DNA of 64,000 nucleotides, taken from the NCBI GenBank assembly GCA_036346355.1, contig CM070585.1, positions 3,177,001-3,241,000 on the forward strand. Direction: 5' to 3'. Positions within the stretch are counted from its first letter, which is position 1. Each line of letters opens with the position of its first letter. The stretch comes from Rhipidocladum racemiflorum (lineage: Eukaryota; Streptophyta; Magnoliopsida; Poales; Poaceae). Below the pieces are notes generated by a model. The model worked only from the letters and a program-made list of their open reading frames with translations, ran no database searches and was not told the origin of the DNA. The translations under genes and the position numbers were made by a program. Below, piece after piece: positions 1 to 12,422 of the stretch.

Positions 1-591
1 ACGGGGATGGCCCAACCAATTTTTTTGTCAAATGTGCTACCGGAACGTAGAGACGGGTTTCCACCTTTTTGTTGACTGTCCTGAAGTCCGACGACTATGG
101 TGTTCTATTGCGCAATGGCTACGCTTACCATCACTACGATCAGACCAATGGGAACAGTCAACACACCTGGAGCAGTGGAATCTACAACGTATTAACGGTC
201 AAATAAGTCTTCGAAAAGGCATTAAAAGCTTGATCATCCTAACATGTTGGGAATGGTGGAAAGAGAGAAACAACAGAATTTTCCAAAGAGGCTGCACTAA
301 CAATGAACAGATTCTTCAAACAATCAAAGATGAGGCAGTAAACTGGACTTTAGCAGGGGCATCTGACCTTAAACAGCTCCTTCTTCGCCTCTTGTAAAGC
401 CCCCCCCCTCCCCCCTCGTTCTTTCTTCCTTTCTTTTTTTTCTTTTTCCTTTTTCCTTTTTCCTTTTTCCTTTTTTCTTTCATCCTTCTCGGGTGCATTC
501 TTCGCACCTCTAACCAGGCTTTATTTCTGTAAACCTTGTTTCCTTTTCTCCTTTAATCCAAAGCTTTTGCTGGTTTCAAAAAAAAAAAAAC
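1..591 (+). mobile_element. LINE 3' end: zf-RVT tail of ORF2 plus 3' UTR and poly(A)
   Basis: The frame running through 32-397 reads as the C-terminal end of a plant L1-type ORF2: a Cys..HLFVDCPEVRRLW segment typical of the zinc-finger domain that follows the reverse transcriptase, then WEWWKERNNRIFQ, a common ending in these proteins. A stop follows at about 395-397. After it come a C/T-rich 3' UTR and an A-run at about 579-591, the expected LINE tail. Everything upstream (RT, endonuclease) lies outside the window, so whether this is a full or truncated copy cannot be told. Confidence 0.75.
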
Positions 592-797
592 TTTGCATTG
601 ATCTCTAGGATGGTACTTGTAGTACACATACAGGGGAGTAGCATACATGCTGTTTTATATGAGATGAATTAGGGGCTAAATCAGGAGGTGATTACAGCTA
701 ACCAATTAGAGATATAACTACCAAGTATAAATAGATATTCCAACAATGGCAATGTCGTGGGTGCTCCCGCTTGGGAAATCCAGGAAGCATGAGTAGT
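592..797. other. Spacer, no gene seen
   Basis: AT-rich sequence between the LINE tail and the next element. No coding signal or repeat structure seen. Confidence 0.5.
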
Positions 798-2272
798 ACT
801 GGCGGAGCCAGGATTGTGCCAAGCCTCGGGCCGAAAACTATGTGGCAATAACTAACACCAAATACTACCTACACTAGGGTACAACAAAAACACTACACAA
901 ATGCAGAATTAAAAATAAATTTGAACTTCATGCTTAATGATACAACAAAATAGATAAAACATATAAAAACAACATAACGTAGTGGAGCAGTACAAAAATT
1001 AATACCTAATCGATGAAGGTTTGGTGCATTCGAATCAAAACATATCGTCATCTACAATAGTACAAGAATCTAAACCAGCAAAAATAAAATTGTATATGTA
1101 AATTAGGGATTGTTGGACCTTTTATAATCCAATTATACCAAGTATATATAATCAATTAAACCAAAAAAAACAATGATCATAGAACAGTGCAATGAAGTAC
1201 TGAGGGCTTTATCAAATAGTTAATTTTCTATGATGTCATGATGTCATATAATTGAATGTTTGCTTGCATATGGTAGCATGTGGATCTTAATTTTTTCTTG
1301 CTTGAGTGACCAAATTATCACCATTCAAATTGAGTCCAATCAATCAATCACAAAATGTACAAGTTATTCAAATTAATATGTTTGAATCTAGCCTACCAAA
1401 GCTGCCATTCACAGTCACATAGCCATTATTATACCAAGCTGCATAATTCAGGATCAGACTAGGACTCTAGGAGAGTTCATGTTATTGAGTTACTCTAAGC
1501 TAGCAACCAATCGTGAATGGCTAGTGGCTCATGCATTCTAGAAAAGAAAATAAGGAATCAATCTCACGGACGTAAGGCTCGAGGCCCGGAGGCTGAGTTG
1601 GGGCTCGAGCGTCACCGCGTCGGTCGGCCAGTGGGGCCATGAGCGGCGTCCGGCGGCGAGCCGGCTCGGTAGGCTGCGAAGCGGATCTGGCGTAAACCAA
1701 TCACCCGATGAAGCGGCGTCGCGGCAACCCGGCGGCAACGAGCCGGCGACCAATGGCGAGGCCGTGCGAAGGGCAGTGGCGAACATCGGCTTCGAAGCGA
1801 TGGCGCGGCTGCCAGATGACCAGCCGAGCAATGAGCGTGGCCGTGGCGAACCACGAGCGAAACGAGAGTAAAGCGAGCAGCGTTAGGCGTTAAGCGCATG
1901 GCCGAGAAGCGATCGGCGGCGAAAACCATGGCCGTGGAAATAACCACCAGTGGCGGCCGAGGCAGCGGCAAGCGGCGGCAATGAGCGGGAAGTAGCTAGC
2001 GGCCGATAACTTAGGCGTCGGGTTGGAAGCGGCGGCGTGAAAAGCGAAAAAGAGGCTAGGGTTTATTGCTTGTTGGCTTGTTGCTTCTCTTGTGGCCGGA
2101 TGCCTCAGCCCAACCGATTCAACCGGACCGGCCAACTAGCCAAACGCCCAAAGGGCTAGCCTGGGGAGTGCAGGCCTCGGGCCTAAATAAAATACAAACA
2201 GTATTTTACACTGTTACTTGGGCTAGGCCTCGGGCCCAGGCCCCAGTGGCCCGAGGCCCAGCTCCGCTCAGT
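798..2272. mobile_element. Probable non-autonomous hAT-type element with GC-rich core
   Basis: The left end reads actggcggagccagg and the right end, reverse-complemented, reads actgagcggagctggg. These are imperfect inverted ends resembling the CAGTGGCGGAGCC ends of a grass hAT group. Motifs GCCTCGGGCC and close variants recur next to both ends (about 822-831, 2173-2192, 2227-2256), as subterminal repeats do. The interior is AT-rich except for a GC-rich block at about 1550-2050 that is open in several frames on both strands but shows no recognisable domain; it may be a captured or 5' non-coding sequence. I did not find a clean 8-bp target duplication, so borders are approximate. Confidence 0.5.
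1550..2050. other. GC-rich block inside the 798-2272 element
   Basis: This 0.5-kb block rises sharply in GC content against its AT-rich surroundings. It has several overlapping open frames on both strands (for example 1612-1971 minus, 1708-1893 plus) made largely of Arg, Ala, Pro and Ser, which is what GC-rich DNA gives by chance. No domain is recognised. It could be a captured host exon or UTR, or the promoter side of a lost transposase gene. Confidence 0.35.
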
Positions 2273-2559
2273 ACCAATCTCTTGTCATTACCTGACCTTA
2301 CTATACGTTGCGTCCGGCTTTTGCTTCATGGTTGTGGACCGTCTTTGGTGCTATGTCGCTGATTGTGTACTCTGGATGGTCCTCCACACTTAATATGCAG
2401 GACTACCTGTACCTGTATCACTCTACCAAGTAATGAAAATGAGGTGCTTCTTCACAGGCCATGGATTGCTCTCTTCTCAGGTGACCACAGATTTCCATCG
2501 TCTGGCATGGGTTTAACAGCGTATAAGCCCTTTAATACCGGCTCAACCATTCCCAGCGC

Positions 2560-4330
2560 ATCACCATGTCTTCAGACTGGCCGCATGATCGATGCAGAGT
2601 GATGCTAGGGGATTTCGACTTAAATACAAGGCTAATGGGAGCCTCTGCAAAGAGATTGCATGATGCAGAGCTCAAGGAGATTAGATTAAACGGACGAAGG
2701 TTCACCTGGGCAAGTGAGAGAGCCAACCCAAGCCCAACATTATCAGGGATAGACCGGATGTTCTCCACAACGCATTGGGATTCTTACTTTCCAGAGAGCT
2801 ACCTCACTGCCCTATCTTCCCTCGCATCTGACCACTGCCCTTTATTACTGATTGGACAGGTTATGCATGAAAAATTGAAAATTACTCAGGGTTCAGGTTT
2901 GAGTCCTTCTGGACAAAAATGCCAGGTTTCGAACAGACGGTGCAGCAGGCTTTGGGACAGGGCAGTTCGATCTCAGGATGCACTCAAAAGATTTCACATC
3001 AAGCAGGGTAGAACAGCCAAGGCATTGAGGACATGGAGCCGGCGGCTAGTAGGGGAGATCGTGATTCAATTTGCTGTTGCTGCCAAGATCGTAGCCCAAC
3101 TTGGTAACGCACAGGAGGACATACAACTTTCGACAATGGAAAGAGCCCTCCATGGCAGACTCAAGCACAAACTCTTGGGTCAAACAATATCCACAGATAG
3201 GGGCGTACTTCACAGCAAAGAGGAGAAACAGGAAGAGCTCGCAAATTTCTTTCGTCTCCTAATAGGTAGTAAGATGCAGAGGTCGCATACTCTCGATTGG
3301 AACCAGCTGAGCTTTCCACAAACCGGCCTGAGCCGGCTAGATGACCCTTTTGATATACATGAGCTTAGGGAGGTGGTCTTCTCCATGCCGGCCGAAAAAG
3401 CTCCAAGTCCGGAAGGATTCATAGGGTCATTCTACAAGCAATGTTGGGGGATCATTAAGAAAAAGAGCCACCCATGATAATTTCCTCTACACCAGCGACC
3501 TCATTCAAACCTTGCACACTAACAGAAGGCCGACATTCTTCATAAAATTTGACATCGCTTGGACATCGCAAGAGCGTTCGATTCAGTAAGTTGGGAGTAC
3601 CTACTAGAGCTATTGTAGCGCTTGGGGTTTGGTCAGAGATGGAGGAATTGGATCGCTATGATTCTCGCCTCCTCCAGTTCAAGGATTCTATCTTTGGGCG
3701 TTTGGGGTTTGGGCGGCTAGAGTCATCCTTGAGAACTCGGTCCTCACCTCAATGGCGGTCTATCATATGACAGAGTTTGCGCTTAACAAATGGACAACCA
3801 AAACGATGGACAGGCTTAGAAGAAGCTTTATTTGGAAAGGTGAACAGGATTGCACGGGAGGCTATTGCCTAGTCAATTGGAAAAAAAAAGTGTGCAGGCC
3901 GAATATTCTGGAAGGCCTGGGGTTGAAAGACCTGTAAAAATTTGGCCGAGCTCTGAGGCTTCGATGGCTTTGGTACGAACGGAAAGACCACTGAAGGCCT
4001 TGGGTTGGGTCAGCAACGCCATGCAATCAAATGACTACCATCAGCACAGCTACCATGCAGGACTATTATAACTGGAAGTTGGCAATGACGCTGTTCACCA
4101 CCTCCGACCATGGTTGACGGCGTGCAACCTGGACCCTCTAGCCGGCGCACAGATTATGATTTGCCTCTAACAGCTTTCCTTCATCCAGGATAGTTTCCAT
4201 AATTACATCAACCACCACTCACTGTTGTCCCGGACTCCTACATCTATTCTGTTCAAATGTTTACGGACAAAATTGTTTTTGTATTTCTATTGTCCTTCTA
4301 TAATGCAAGGCAGAGCTCCAGGCTCCAGCC
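2560..4330 (+). pseudogene. Decayed L1-type LINE ORF2 (endonuclease, RT, zf-RVT fragments)
   Basis: The open stretch 2566-3477 reads as ORF2 from the late endonuclease domain (GDFDLN, LNGRRFTWASERANP, IDRMF, SDHCPLLL) through the linker to the first RT block (EKAPSPEGFIGSFYKQCW). After a stop near 3477 the RT continues in shifted frames (FIKFDIA, then RAFDSVSWEYLLELL at about 3568-3615). A large internal deletion near 3710-3750 then joins to the post-RT region (MDRLRRSFIWKGEQ, LVNWKKKVCRPNILEGLGLKDL, 3797-3937). A residue-poor gap in the endonuclease after GDFDLN also points to a small deletion. The copy is dead: stops, frameshifts and missing catalytic blocks. The 3' border near 4330 is estimated. 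Confidence 0.75.
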
Positions 4331-4725
4331 CCTTCTTTCAAAAATTGGCTCATAAGTTTATAGCAGGAAAACAATACTGAAAATTTTTTACTCTACTAGC
4401 TAGGTAGGATGTGATATTTTTTTGAAAGGTGCTTCTATACTTTCCCTTCTAATACAAATTGTACAGATCTTAAAGCAAGCGATGTGAACGCCTACATAAC
4501 AATTGTCCTGGTTCAAGGACAGTTACAGTTTGTAGCAAGCACAGGCATATTTTCAGGCACAAACGCAGTCACAATGCAGTCAAAATGCATGGTATAACAA
4601 GAACGAACTTGCAGAAAGCTCTCACCTCTCAGAGCTAAAACCTTACCTTATCACACATTTCACAATTGCAAGAGCACTGAGGGCGTGTAGTTACGAACGC
4701 ACTGGCAGATGTGAAGCTCCAGCCT
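4331..4725 (-). other. Probable 3' UTR of the RING gene
   Basis: Sequence immediately downstream of the RING gene stop codon (TAG at 4728-4726, minus strand). It has no open frame and no repeat signature and most likely contains the 3' UTR. The poly(A) site cannot be placed from sequence alone. Confidence 0.4.
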
Positions 4726-6582
4726 CTATACCTCATCCAATCCATCTTGGTAAACCTGTATGATATTGCAATTACAGAAAGGGCAACTCGCGTTGATGCG
4801 CAGCCATTTGTCGATGCAGGCGTGGTGGAAATGGTGGCCGCAGGGGAGCTCTAGCAGCCCAGCTTCATCCTCATAAGCGGAGAGACAGATGCAGCATTCC
4901 TACGGTGTGCAAGCGACAATCGGATGAGGAAGGAGGCATTAGGCGTTCAACCCTGTACTGGAGCATGGATCCTAGAATTACCGCATCTTCAGAGGATGAG
5001 GCATTTTGGACAGGCTGATCGGTTTCACTCTCGGTCATTACTCCGGCAAATGTGCAGGTACCAATGTAAAGATCACCTTGGTTGTAGATGCTCCTGAACT
5101 TGTACTTTGGAAGCTGGAGAATGTCTTCGTCATATGCTATTTCCTGATGGGAAACATGATCGAAAGTAAATTAGAACAATTCTGAAATGCCATCCTCCAT
5201 GCAAGGAAAACAATGAAGAAATCGGAAAAAGTGAAAATGATTTTTTTTCTTTAACTTACTTGATCCAGCAAAGCATACAGAATTGCCATGATACATGGGA
5301 GGCAGCAGCATGCAGTAACACCAACAATCCATGCCAGAGCGATGCAAAACACCACAAAGAAGACATCAAAAGCCAGCAAGACAACGCAGAGCCTGGGAGA
5401 GCCATGAAGGGAGGATGGTAGAATATAAGCAGTTGTGTCGGTTTTAACTAACAATCATGTTGTGTTACTGAACTGAAGCAATGTGAAAGGCGCAATTAAG
5501 TAGTAGTATTACCAGTAGAGCTGTGGTGCATCCTTTGTTAAAGGCTGACCTCCAATACTGACCCAGTAGAACCCAATGATCCACCATATAAATGAAAATG
5601 CAGTGGTTGCAGACTCCAGATGCCTTGCCAAGCTGCTGAAAGCAGACCAAGGGAAGAAAGGTTTTACATTTTAAACACAAGTAGTATAGGCAATCACAAG
5701 TTGACAGCAATCCAAGAGCAAAAAGGTATTGTGCATAGATTTCAGAAGAATGCTTCAGGTGCTTTCAACTTCCAAAGCCAGAGATAGTGAGATACCTTGC
5801 AGTTTGCTCTCAAGTTTCATGTTCATAGAATTTTCAGAAAATTAATATAAGGTCCAGGGTTGCTCCAACCTCCATGGGCTCACTCACTGGTCAGTGTGAT
5901 CACAACAAACTAATAAACTTGTAATTCACAGGCTTACAAAAAAGCAAAAATCTGCACCCGGAAGCACACTGTACTGTAGATTTTTAACGCACTAAACGGG
6001 CAACCAAGATGAACCAGCCAATGCTCGTTGACATGACACCACCGACAGAAAAGCCAAAGAAAAGATAACGGCAGCTGAAAGCACTTGACTTTTGATGCAA
6101 CACAGACATATGTAGAGCAGACCGATCAATATTCAGGAACAGTCGTGTGCTTAATCTAAACTATCGTATCACAAATTTACAGAGACGCGTCTCAGTTCTA
6201 AATTAACCCGGATGAAAGGAGTACTCAGATACCATCTCACTTGAATGTGTGGACAACAATCTCACCCGATCCCGGTGTCGGCGACGACACCGCCACCTTC
6301 CACCGACAGGCAGCCACGGCCTCGCAGCGCGGCGGCGGCGGCGGCGGCGGCCGACTGCTCGACGATCACGCACGCGGCGTGGAGCAGGCACTGGAGCGCG
6401 TAGCCGGCGGCCCAGGGCCGGAGCGGCATGCGCGGCGCCTCGTCGCACGAGCGCGCGACGACTGCCGCCACGGCGAGCCCGGACGCCACGTTCCACAGCA
6501 CGTCGAACGCCACGACGGGAAGCGCCCACCACCGCGCCCCCCGCGCGGCCAGCAGGGGCATGGAAGCCCGCGCCACCGACAT
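4726..6582 (-). CDS. RING-H2 membrane E3 ubiquitin ligase, At1g12760/At1g63170-like
   Basis: Five coding exons on the minus strand: 6582-6266, 5635-5513, 5392-5260, 5143-4982, 4899-4726. All introns are GT-AG, frame is kept throughout, predicted length 302 residues. Exon 1 holds two membrane segments (around ALPVVAFDVLWNVASG and GYALQCLLHAACVIVE); exon 2 a third (TAFSFIWWIIGFYWVSIGG); exon 3 one or two more (LAFDVFFVVFCIALAW, then ACCCLPCIMAILYAL). Exon 4 has the EDILQLPKYKF stretch typical of the family. Exon 5 carries the RING-H2 finger, C-x2-C (ECCIC), then C-x-H-x2-H (CGHHFHH) and C-x2-C (CPFC), near the C-terminus. Family knowledge: these proteins sit in endomembranes and pass ubiquitin from an E2 to substrates; substrates are unknown. 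The start at 6582 is the first in-frame ATG after a (CT)n-containing 5' UTR; the N-terminus is short for the family. A second in-frame ATG lies at 6561. The last intron (4981-4900, 82 bp) interrupts ...EDA|ECCIC. Confidence 0.88.
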
Positions 6583-6672
6583 TGGTGGTGGGATGGAAGT
6601 CCGATCGGCAGGCGGTACGAGGAAAACAGCTGGGTTTCTTGGGAGCCCCAACTGTAGCGCTCGCTCGCTCGC

Positions 6673-6678
<6 letters not shown>

Positions 6679-6715
<37 letters not shown>
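6679..6715. repeat. (CT/GA)n microsatellite in the RING gene leader
   Basis: About 18 uninterrupted TC dinucleotides about 95 bp upstream of the RING gene ATG. Read on the gene's strand this is a (GA)n tract in the probable 5' UTR or core promoter, a common setting in plants. It creates artefact frames coding for Arg-Glu or Ser-Leu repeats. Confidence 0.95.
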
Positions 6716-6719
<4 letters not shown>

Positions 6720-6889
6720 GGAGGTAGTGGGGCTGGAGCTGTGCGAGCGTCGCCGCCGATGTGACACGCGCGCACCCTCGGCCACGATGATGGCCCCTCG
6801 CGCTAGTGCAGCGTGCGTGATCGATGGAAGCGAATAATACACCGCGTCTGAGCTGAGTAGTCTCAGCCTCTTGCGAAATACTAGACCCT

Positions 6890-7728
6890 TCAAATTGTTT
6901 TTTTTAGAAAACCGTCTACGTTTTTTTTTTCAGAAATAGCCCCGGATGCGGGAGGAGATGCGATGGCAAGAGGCTTACCGCACCGTAGAGGAGAGGCCAC
7001 ACCTAGGAGGAGAGACAGGGGGCGGCCACTCCCTTAGGGGGAGGCAGGAATTTTTTTTATTCTTTTGTTGGTTTTTTTTTTGTTTTGTTGGTTTTTTAAA
7101 AATAATTAGAGTGGAGGATATACCGTGAAAAAATTTTGGTACTAAGTTGAATATCATTTTATAATTGAATTTTGTTTCTCACAACCAATGGAACAGCGTA
7201 GCGTGAAAAGTTTTTTAATTTGTTTATTTTTTTTGCTTGACCAATGACCAGTGTACCAATTAATCAATCGCAGTTAGAAAAACAAAAGATCATATTCAAG
7301 TAGTACATAATTTAATAAAGAAATACCCCATATTCGTAGAAATGACGTTTAATATTGGTATAAACGGAATAAAGACAGGGAGTGCATGGCTCATAAAAAT
7401 GGGTGCAGATGCATGCTAATTCTGAAGAATGCCTCGGAAGGCTAGGATCAAATCTAACGTTATGCATCAGGTATTTTAGTTCTGTAGCTTTTGGTGGTCC
7501 GCATCTAATGGGCCTATTTTTGAAAAAAAAAAATAGCGTACGAAGGCTGTTTTGACCAAAAAAAAAAAAAAAAAACAATTTGAAGGGGGGCTAGTGCAGC
7601 GAAAGTTTAGCTTCTTGGACTGCTCTGGTGAAAGCTTACTCCTGGTGAAAGCTTACTTCAATGCCATGCGCCTGTCACTGCGTAATTTCCCCTTCTTTGG
7701 GAGCAGCCTTCCACAACCACAGGAGTTA
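6890..7728. other. Spacer between RING gene promoter and hAT element
   Basis: Several T or A homopolymers (about 6898-6904, 6921-6930, 7555-7575) and G-rich sequence at 6945-7050. No supported gene. It may contain the RING gene's upstream promoter. Confidence 0.4.
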
Positions 7729-7736
7729 GTAGGGAC

Positions 7737-8595
7737 TAGGGGTGCAAACGGAACGGATATTTCCCGACCGATCCGATACCGTATTCGAAAAAAATCCGTA
7801 CCGATGTTATCCGTATTCGTATCTGGAAAATCCGATGTAATATGGGTTAGGATATGGGAAGAGCAATATCCGATCTATATCCGAAAAATCTCATGTAATA
7901 TGGGTTATGATATGGGAAGAGCAATATCCGATCCGATATCCGGTAAATATCCGACCCAATACCCGGTAAATATCCGACCCGATACCCTTGCAATATTGTT
8001 CATAATGTGTGTGTTTGAATTACAGTGTTTGCTAGCTGTATTTTAGATGTTGCGTGTTGGTTATGTGCTATCTGATTAGGTAAGTTGTAATATAATGTGA
8101 AACATAGTGCTGTTGTGAGCCTGTGATATAATGTGAGCAAGTTGTAATATAATTGCACTACTTTCTGGAGCAAGCTCTTATAATTACACTACAAAACACT
8201 TGATTGCAGTTGGATGTGCTACATCATATAAGTGCATATGTTGATTGGAATTGTACTTGGTTGTATATTATTCTTATGTAGGGAATGCAACTATTATTGA
8301 AAATAAAACACTTACATGTCTTGAAAGTTATAGTAAAGTTTTGTGTGTGGTTGATTGATCCTAATATATGTGACATATATGGTTTCTGCTTTCACGCATT
8401 ATCCGACTAACTATTCGTGACCAAGACTAGCCGTATCCGGAACGACCTGTATTCGCTCCGTATTCGTGACCGAAGTAATCTGTATTCGTATTCGAATCCG
8501 GCACTGTCCGTATCCGATTATGTATCCGAGAAAAAATTTGGAATAGGATACGGGATGAACAAAATCCGTCCATATCCACTCCGTTTGCACCCCTA
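7737..8595. mobile_element. Ac/Ds-like non-autonomous hAT element (859 bp)
   Basis: Ends are TAGGGGTGCAAACGGA and its inverse TCCGTTTGCACCCCTA. A perfect 8-bp target duplication, gtagggac, lies at 7729-7736 and 8596-8603. Both subterminal regions (7750-7990 and 8400-8580) are packed with short motifs such as TCCGTATTCG, TATCCGA and TCCGATCC in both orientations, as in Ac/Ds elements where transposase binds. The AT-rich middle has no transposase coding, so the element depends on an autonomous partner. Confidence 0.92.
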
Positions 8596-8603
8596 GTAGG
8601 GAC

Positions 8604-9611
8604 TTCGTGGGAAACACACTGATTTCTATAGGATTCGGAAAATTATCTCACGCTCTGAACGGGTTTAAGGCATTTTCTCTTTCCTCTCTCTTAGATATTG
8701 CGTTTGGCACAATGATCTTAGATAAAAGTTCCTTCCCTCTCTGCGTGCCTTTTCCTAAGGCATTTTTTTCTCCCTTGTACAGTGAAAGAAGACACTGCCA
8801 TGCCTGCGCTCATGCTAAACCAACAGGACTAGTAGTGGCAGTTGTAGCGTGTCAGTGTCATAAGCGGCTAGCGCTGGTGCTAAAGAGACGCTCCTGAACG
8901 TCTGCTGCCGACTGCTGCGCATTTGCATTGCACATGATCAATGTGCGCGATTGTGTTGAGATGTGTAACATAACACGTAGTACTGCAAGCTCGGCACAGA
9001 AAACCATAGACACAGGAGGCCTATGTATGCTACTCTATAGTTCTTCTCTTCGCCCGTTTTTTTTCCCCGGTTCTCTTGAGGGGGCAAAGCCATGGCCCTG
9101 ATTACCAGGCAGGAGGACAGGAGCACTGTGGTCAGCTGGTAGGTTCCAAGAACCGGGGCGACAAATGCATGTGGAGACGGCGACTTTTCGCTCTCAGATG
9201 CAGATAGATAGACGGCTCTTCTTCTGACCGCGTGCCACAGGCCTTCACTCTTCAGCCTTCTTCATCCTCTGGTGATATGATCCTGCGCTGACTGAAACAA
9301 ACCGCATGCTTTGCTTTGTGTCGTCGGGACATAAATGAGTTTCCGCACTCCAGCAAATGCGTGGATCAGAGTTTGCTGGCCGGCGGCCCTGCCCTAATGG
9401 CGATCGGAGGCGCACATTCGTCACCAACCAAATTTGTTACACTGTAAATGCTGCTAGCTACCACCACCTGCGTGCACGCCCTTGTTTCAGTTCCAGCAAG
9501 AGTCACAGCTCTGAAACACACGCCAACAACTTCTAGCAAGCCTGGATCTAGAGTAAGTTTGAGCGGTGCTTCTTATGCATCGTCCTAATACAAGCTGTGC
9601 AGCGCTCGGCA
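8604..9611. other. Spacer, no gene seen
   Basis: Mixed-composition sequence between two mobile elements. Short open frames (for example 8607-8897 plus, 9245-9427 minus) have no recognisable domain and are not supported. Confidence 0.4.
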
Positions 9612-9616
9612 GTTTT

Positions 9617-10050
9617 TGTTAGAATCAAGTTTGAACTCGTACCTAAGTCATTAGCTAGTCTAAAACATGATCACAAGAAAATATTAATGCGGAACATATG
9701 TCATTTGTTGCTAACCCGGAGATGACGAAACAATTAGTTTGGTCGGTGATGCACGATGAAGAAAGGGCAGTAGATGGCCGAAGAAGAAAAGGGGACACCG
9801 AGATCCTCTCGGTGCTAACAGAGGTCTTCGGCGGTCTGGGCGCTAGCTCATAGATCGGGTAATGCCGGGGAGAGGCAAACTCGAAAATTTCTCATGCATT
9901 CATGAGCGCCGATCTCTCCCCCTTTTTCTAGCGCCAGCTGACGGGGGACGTAACCAACTGGTTGTTACGCTCCCGATCAAAGCATGAGAAAGGTGGGCCT
10001 TGCCCCAAAAATTTTGGGATGTTGGTTCAAGCCGAAGATCACAACCAATA
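9617..10050 (-). repeat. Copia 3' LTR (left)
   Basis: Begins tgttagaatcaag on the plus strand and ends ...caaccaata, where the partner LTR ends ...caaccaaca. It aligns over its full 434 bp to 12,423-13,395 once the nested hAT element and its duplicated target are removed. Confidence 0.9.
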
Positions 10051-10231
10051 TTCTCCCAGTTGATTGAAAGGCTAATAACATGAGTCTATACTCAACAGAA
10101 CATCACAGCCAGATAAAGTATTTCAGTGATTAATAAAGGCACCGTTGAAATTTAGTATCTATAGTGCACCATTCTATCTCGATAGGATAATTACTTATTC
10201 TTAACGGGAGTTGATTTTGTTCTTATAGTCA

Positions 10232-12250
10232 TCATTTCCATGTTCGGAGACTTTCCAATAAACCCATGCTGGCAACATGCTCTCGAAAGAGACTGTGTAG
10301 TAAGCCTTTAGTAAGTGGATCCGCAAGCATAAACTTAGTGCTTATATGCTTGACATTAATGGTTTGATCCTGGATTCTATCTTTCACAACATAATACTTA
10401 CTGTCAATGTGTTTAGCAGCACCACTTGACTTGTTGTTACTCGAATAGAAAACTGCGGTCATATTGTTCTACCACTCTTAACCTTGAGATAAAATTCTTA
10501 AGCCATACATCATGTATAGTAGCCTCACAACATACCACAAACGTACTCAACGTGCATCATTGATGATGCAGTAAGGGATTGTTTAGAGCTTTTTCACATA
10601 ATGGCTCCTCTCGCAGTGTGAAGATATAACCTAATGTGGATTTCCTAGTATCAACACAACTGCAAAATCAGCCTCCAAATAGCCCACAACCTCAAGGGTA
10701 TCGGACTTCTTATATGTGAGCATGAAATGCTTAGTGCCCTGCATATAACGCAAACCTTTCTTAACAGCTTTCCAACGGTCCAGTCCAGGATTTGATTGAT
10801 ATCTGTCAAGCATCCCGGTTACGAATACTAAATCAGGGCGAGTACAAACTTAAGCATATATAATGCTTCCGACAGCTGAAGCCTAAGGAATCCCCTTCAT
10901 CTGATCAGTTTCTAATTGATTCAAAATGTATCACCCTTAACAATAGGAGCAGGCGTGGCAAAGTGGTTATGCATATTATATCTCTTAAGCACTTTTATCA
11001 ATGTATGCCCTTTGGGATAGGCCTAATACTCCGTTAGACCTATCTCGGTGAATCTCAATACCCAAAACATAAGATGCATCATCAAGATCCTTCATGTCAA
11101 TAGCGAAAAGAAATCTCTTGGTTTCATACTAAATATGCTCCCCTTAATCCTAATGTATATGTAATTGACCACTTCATTTTCTTTGAAACTAAAATTTCTT
11201 ATGATCTCATCAAACTTAAGGTACCATTGTTTTAGTCCATAGATATATTTCTTAAGTTGGCATCCCATATGTTCCTTTCCCTCCACGATAAAACCTTCCG
11301 GTTGAGTCATATAAACAATCTCATGCAAGTCACCATTAAAGAACACAGTTTTAATTCCCATCTGATGTAGCTCTAAATCATAATGAGCAACAAGCACCAT
11401 GGCAATTTTTAGGTGAATCTTTCTTTGAGACATGAGAGAAAGTATCAATATAATCAATCCCCTCTCTTTGTGTAAACCCTTTTGCTACAAGGCTTGCTTT
11501 GAACCTTTTGACATTTTTCTTAGAGTCATGCTTAGTTTTGTACACCTATCTGCAGTCTACTGTTTAGACTTTATCAGGAATTTCTACCAGATCCCAGACA
11601 TTATTAATGCTTATAGACTTTATTTTATCCTGCATGGCCTCAAACCACTTGGGTGAATCCTTAGTCATCATAGCCTCCTTAAATGAGGTGGGATCATGTA
11701 CCTTCCATATGTCATTTACATCTTCATTCATGTATACGATATAGTTATTCGGGATGGCAGATCTTCTATCCCACTGTACCCTCCTTAGTGATTCGTTAGT
11801 TATCACAGAAGGTTGTTAAGGCTTATCATTAGATGATGTACTGTTGATCCCAGAATCCTCAGATGGGAGCTCAACTCCAGAATCCTCAGCTGGAGGTATA
11901 ATTGTATGAGCTACAGGAATGATAGTCTTTTGGATTATCGGTAATGGTACATAAGTCCAAATCTCCTCAAGATCCATTTTCCTAGCCTCTGAGCTCTCAC
12001 TGGTTTCATCATTCTCTATGAATACAACATGTCGGGTTTCTACAAACTTAGTGATATGATCTGGACAATAAAATCTATATCCCTTAGATCTTTCAAGATA
12101 TCCAATAAAATGATATATTACTGTCTTAGGATCTAACTTTCCAATATGTGGATTAAAGACTTTAGCTTCAACAGGACAGCCCCATACACGTAAATATCTT
12201 AAGTTTGGTTTCCTCCCAGTTCATAATTCATAAGATGTCTTAGACACTGA
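10232..12250 (-). pseudogene. Copia pol remnant (integrase end, RT, RNase H)
   Basis: Reading minus, from high to low coordinates: an integrase C-terminal stretch (about 12,244-11,810; FNPHIGKLDPKT, ERSKGYRFYCP); the start of RT (11,806-11,564; WFEAMQDKIKSISINNVWDLVE); RT core pieces (11,457-11,092; HQMGIKTVFFNGDLHE, VYMTQPEGF, KKYIYGLKQ); the region before RNase H (10,813-10,631; LDRWKAVKKGLRYMQGT); and RNase H with the family's C-terminal block (10,462-10,232; KHIDSKYYVVKD, MLADPLTKGL). The pieces lie in different frames with stops between. The RT active-site block is not visible in one open frame. Confidence 0.85.
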
Positions 12251-12422
12251 TTTAGGGAATTAAGGGCTAGGGTTCCGGATCTGAAATTTTTTTGGTTTGG
12301 AATGCTCTTACCCTATCCTTCTAAATGCTAAATCAAGCCAATTAAGCACTAAAACAAAGCTGAACGAAGAACTTATCCGGGCTAATAGGATCAAGTTTTA
12401 GGCTAGACACTCTGATATCAAA

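Noticed and set aside
6582..6651. Extension of RING exon 1 upstream to 6651 (GLPRNPAVF...)
   Set aside because: The codon at 6651 is TTG, not ATG; the first in-frame ATG is at 6582.
6203..6893. Several frames with Arg-Glu or Ser-Leu repeats near the RING gene start
   Set aside because: They are translations of the CT microsatellite and of the antisense of exon 1.
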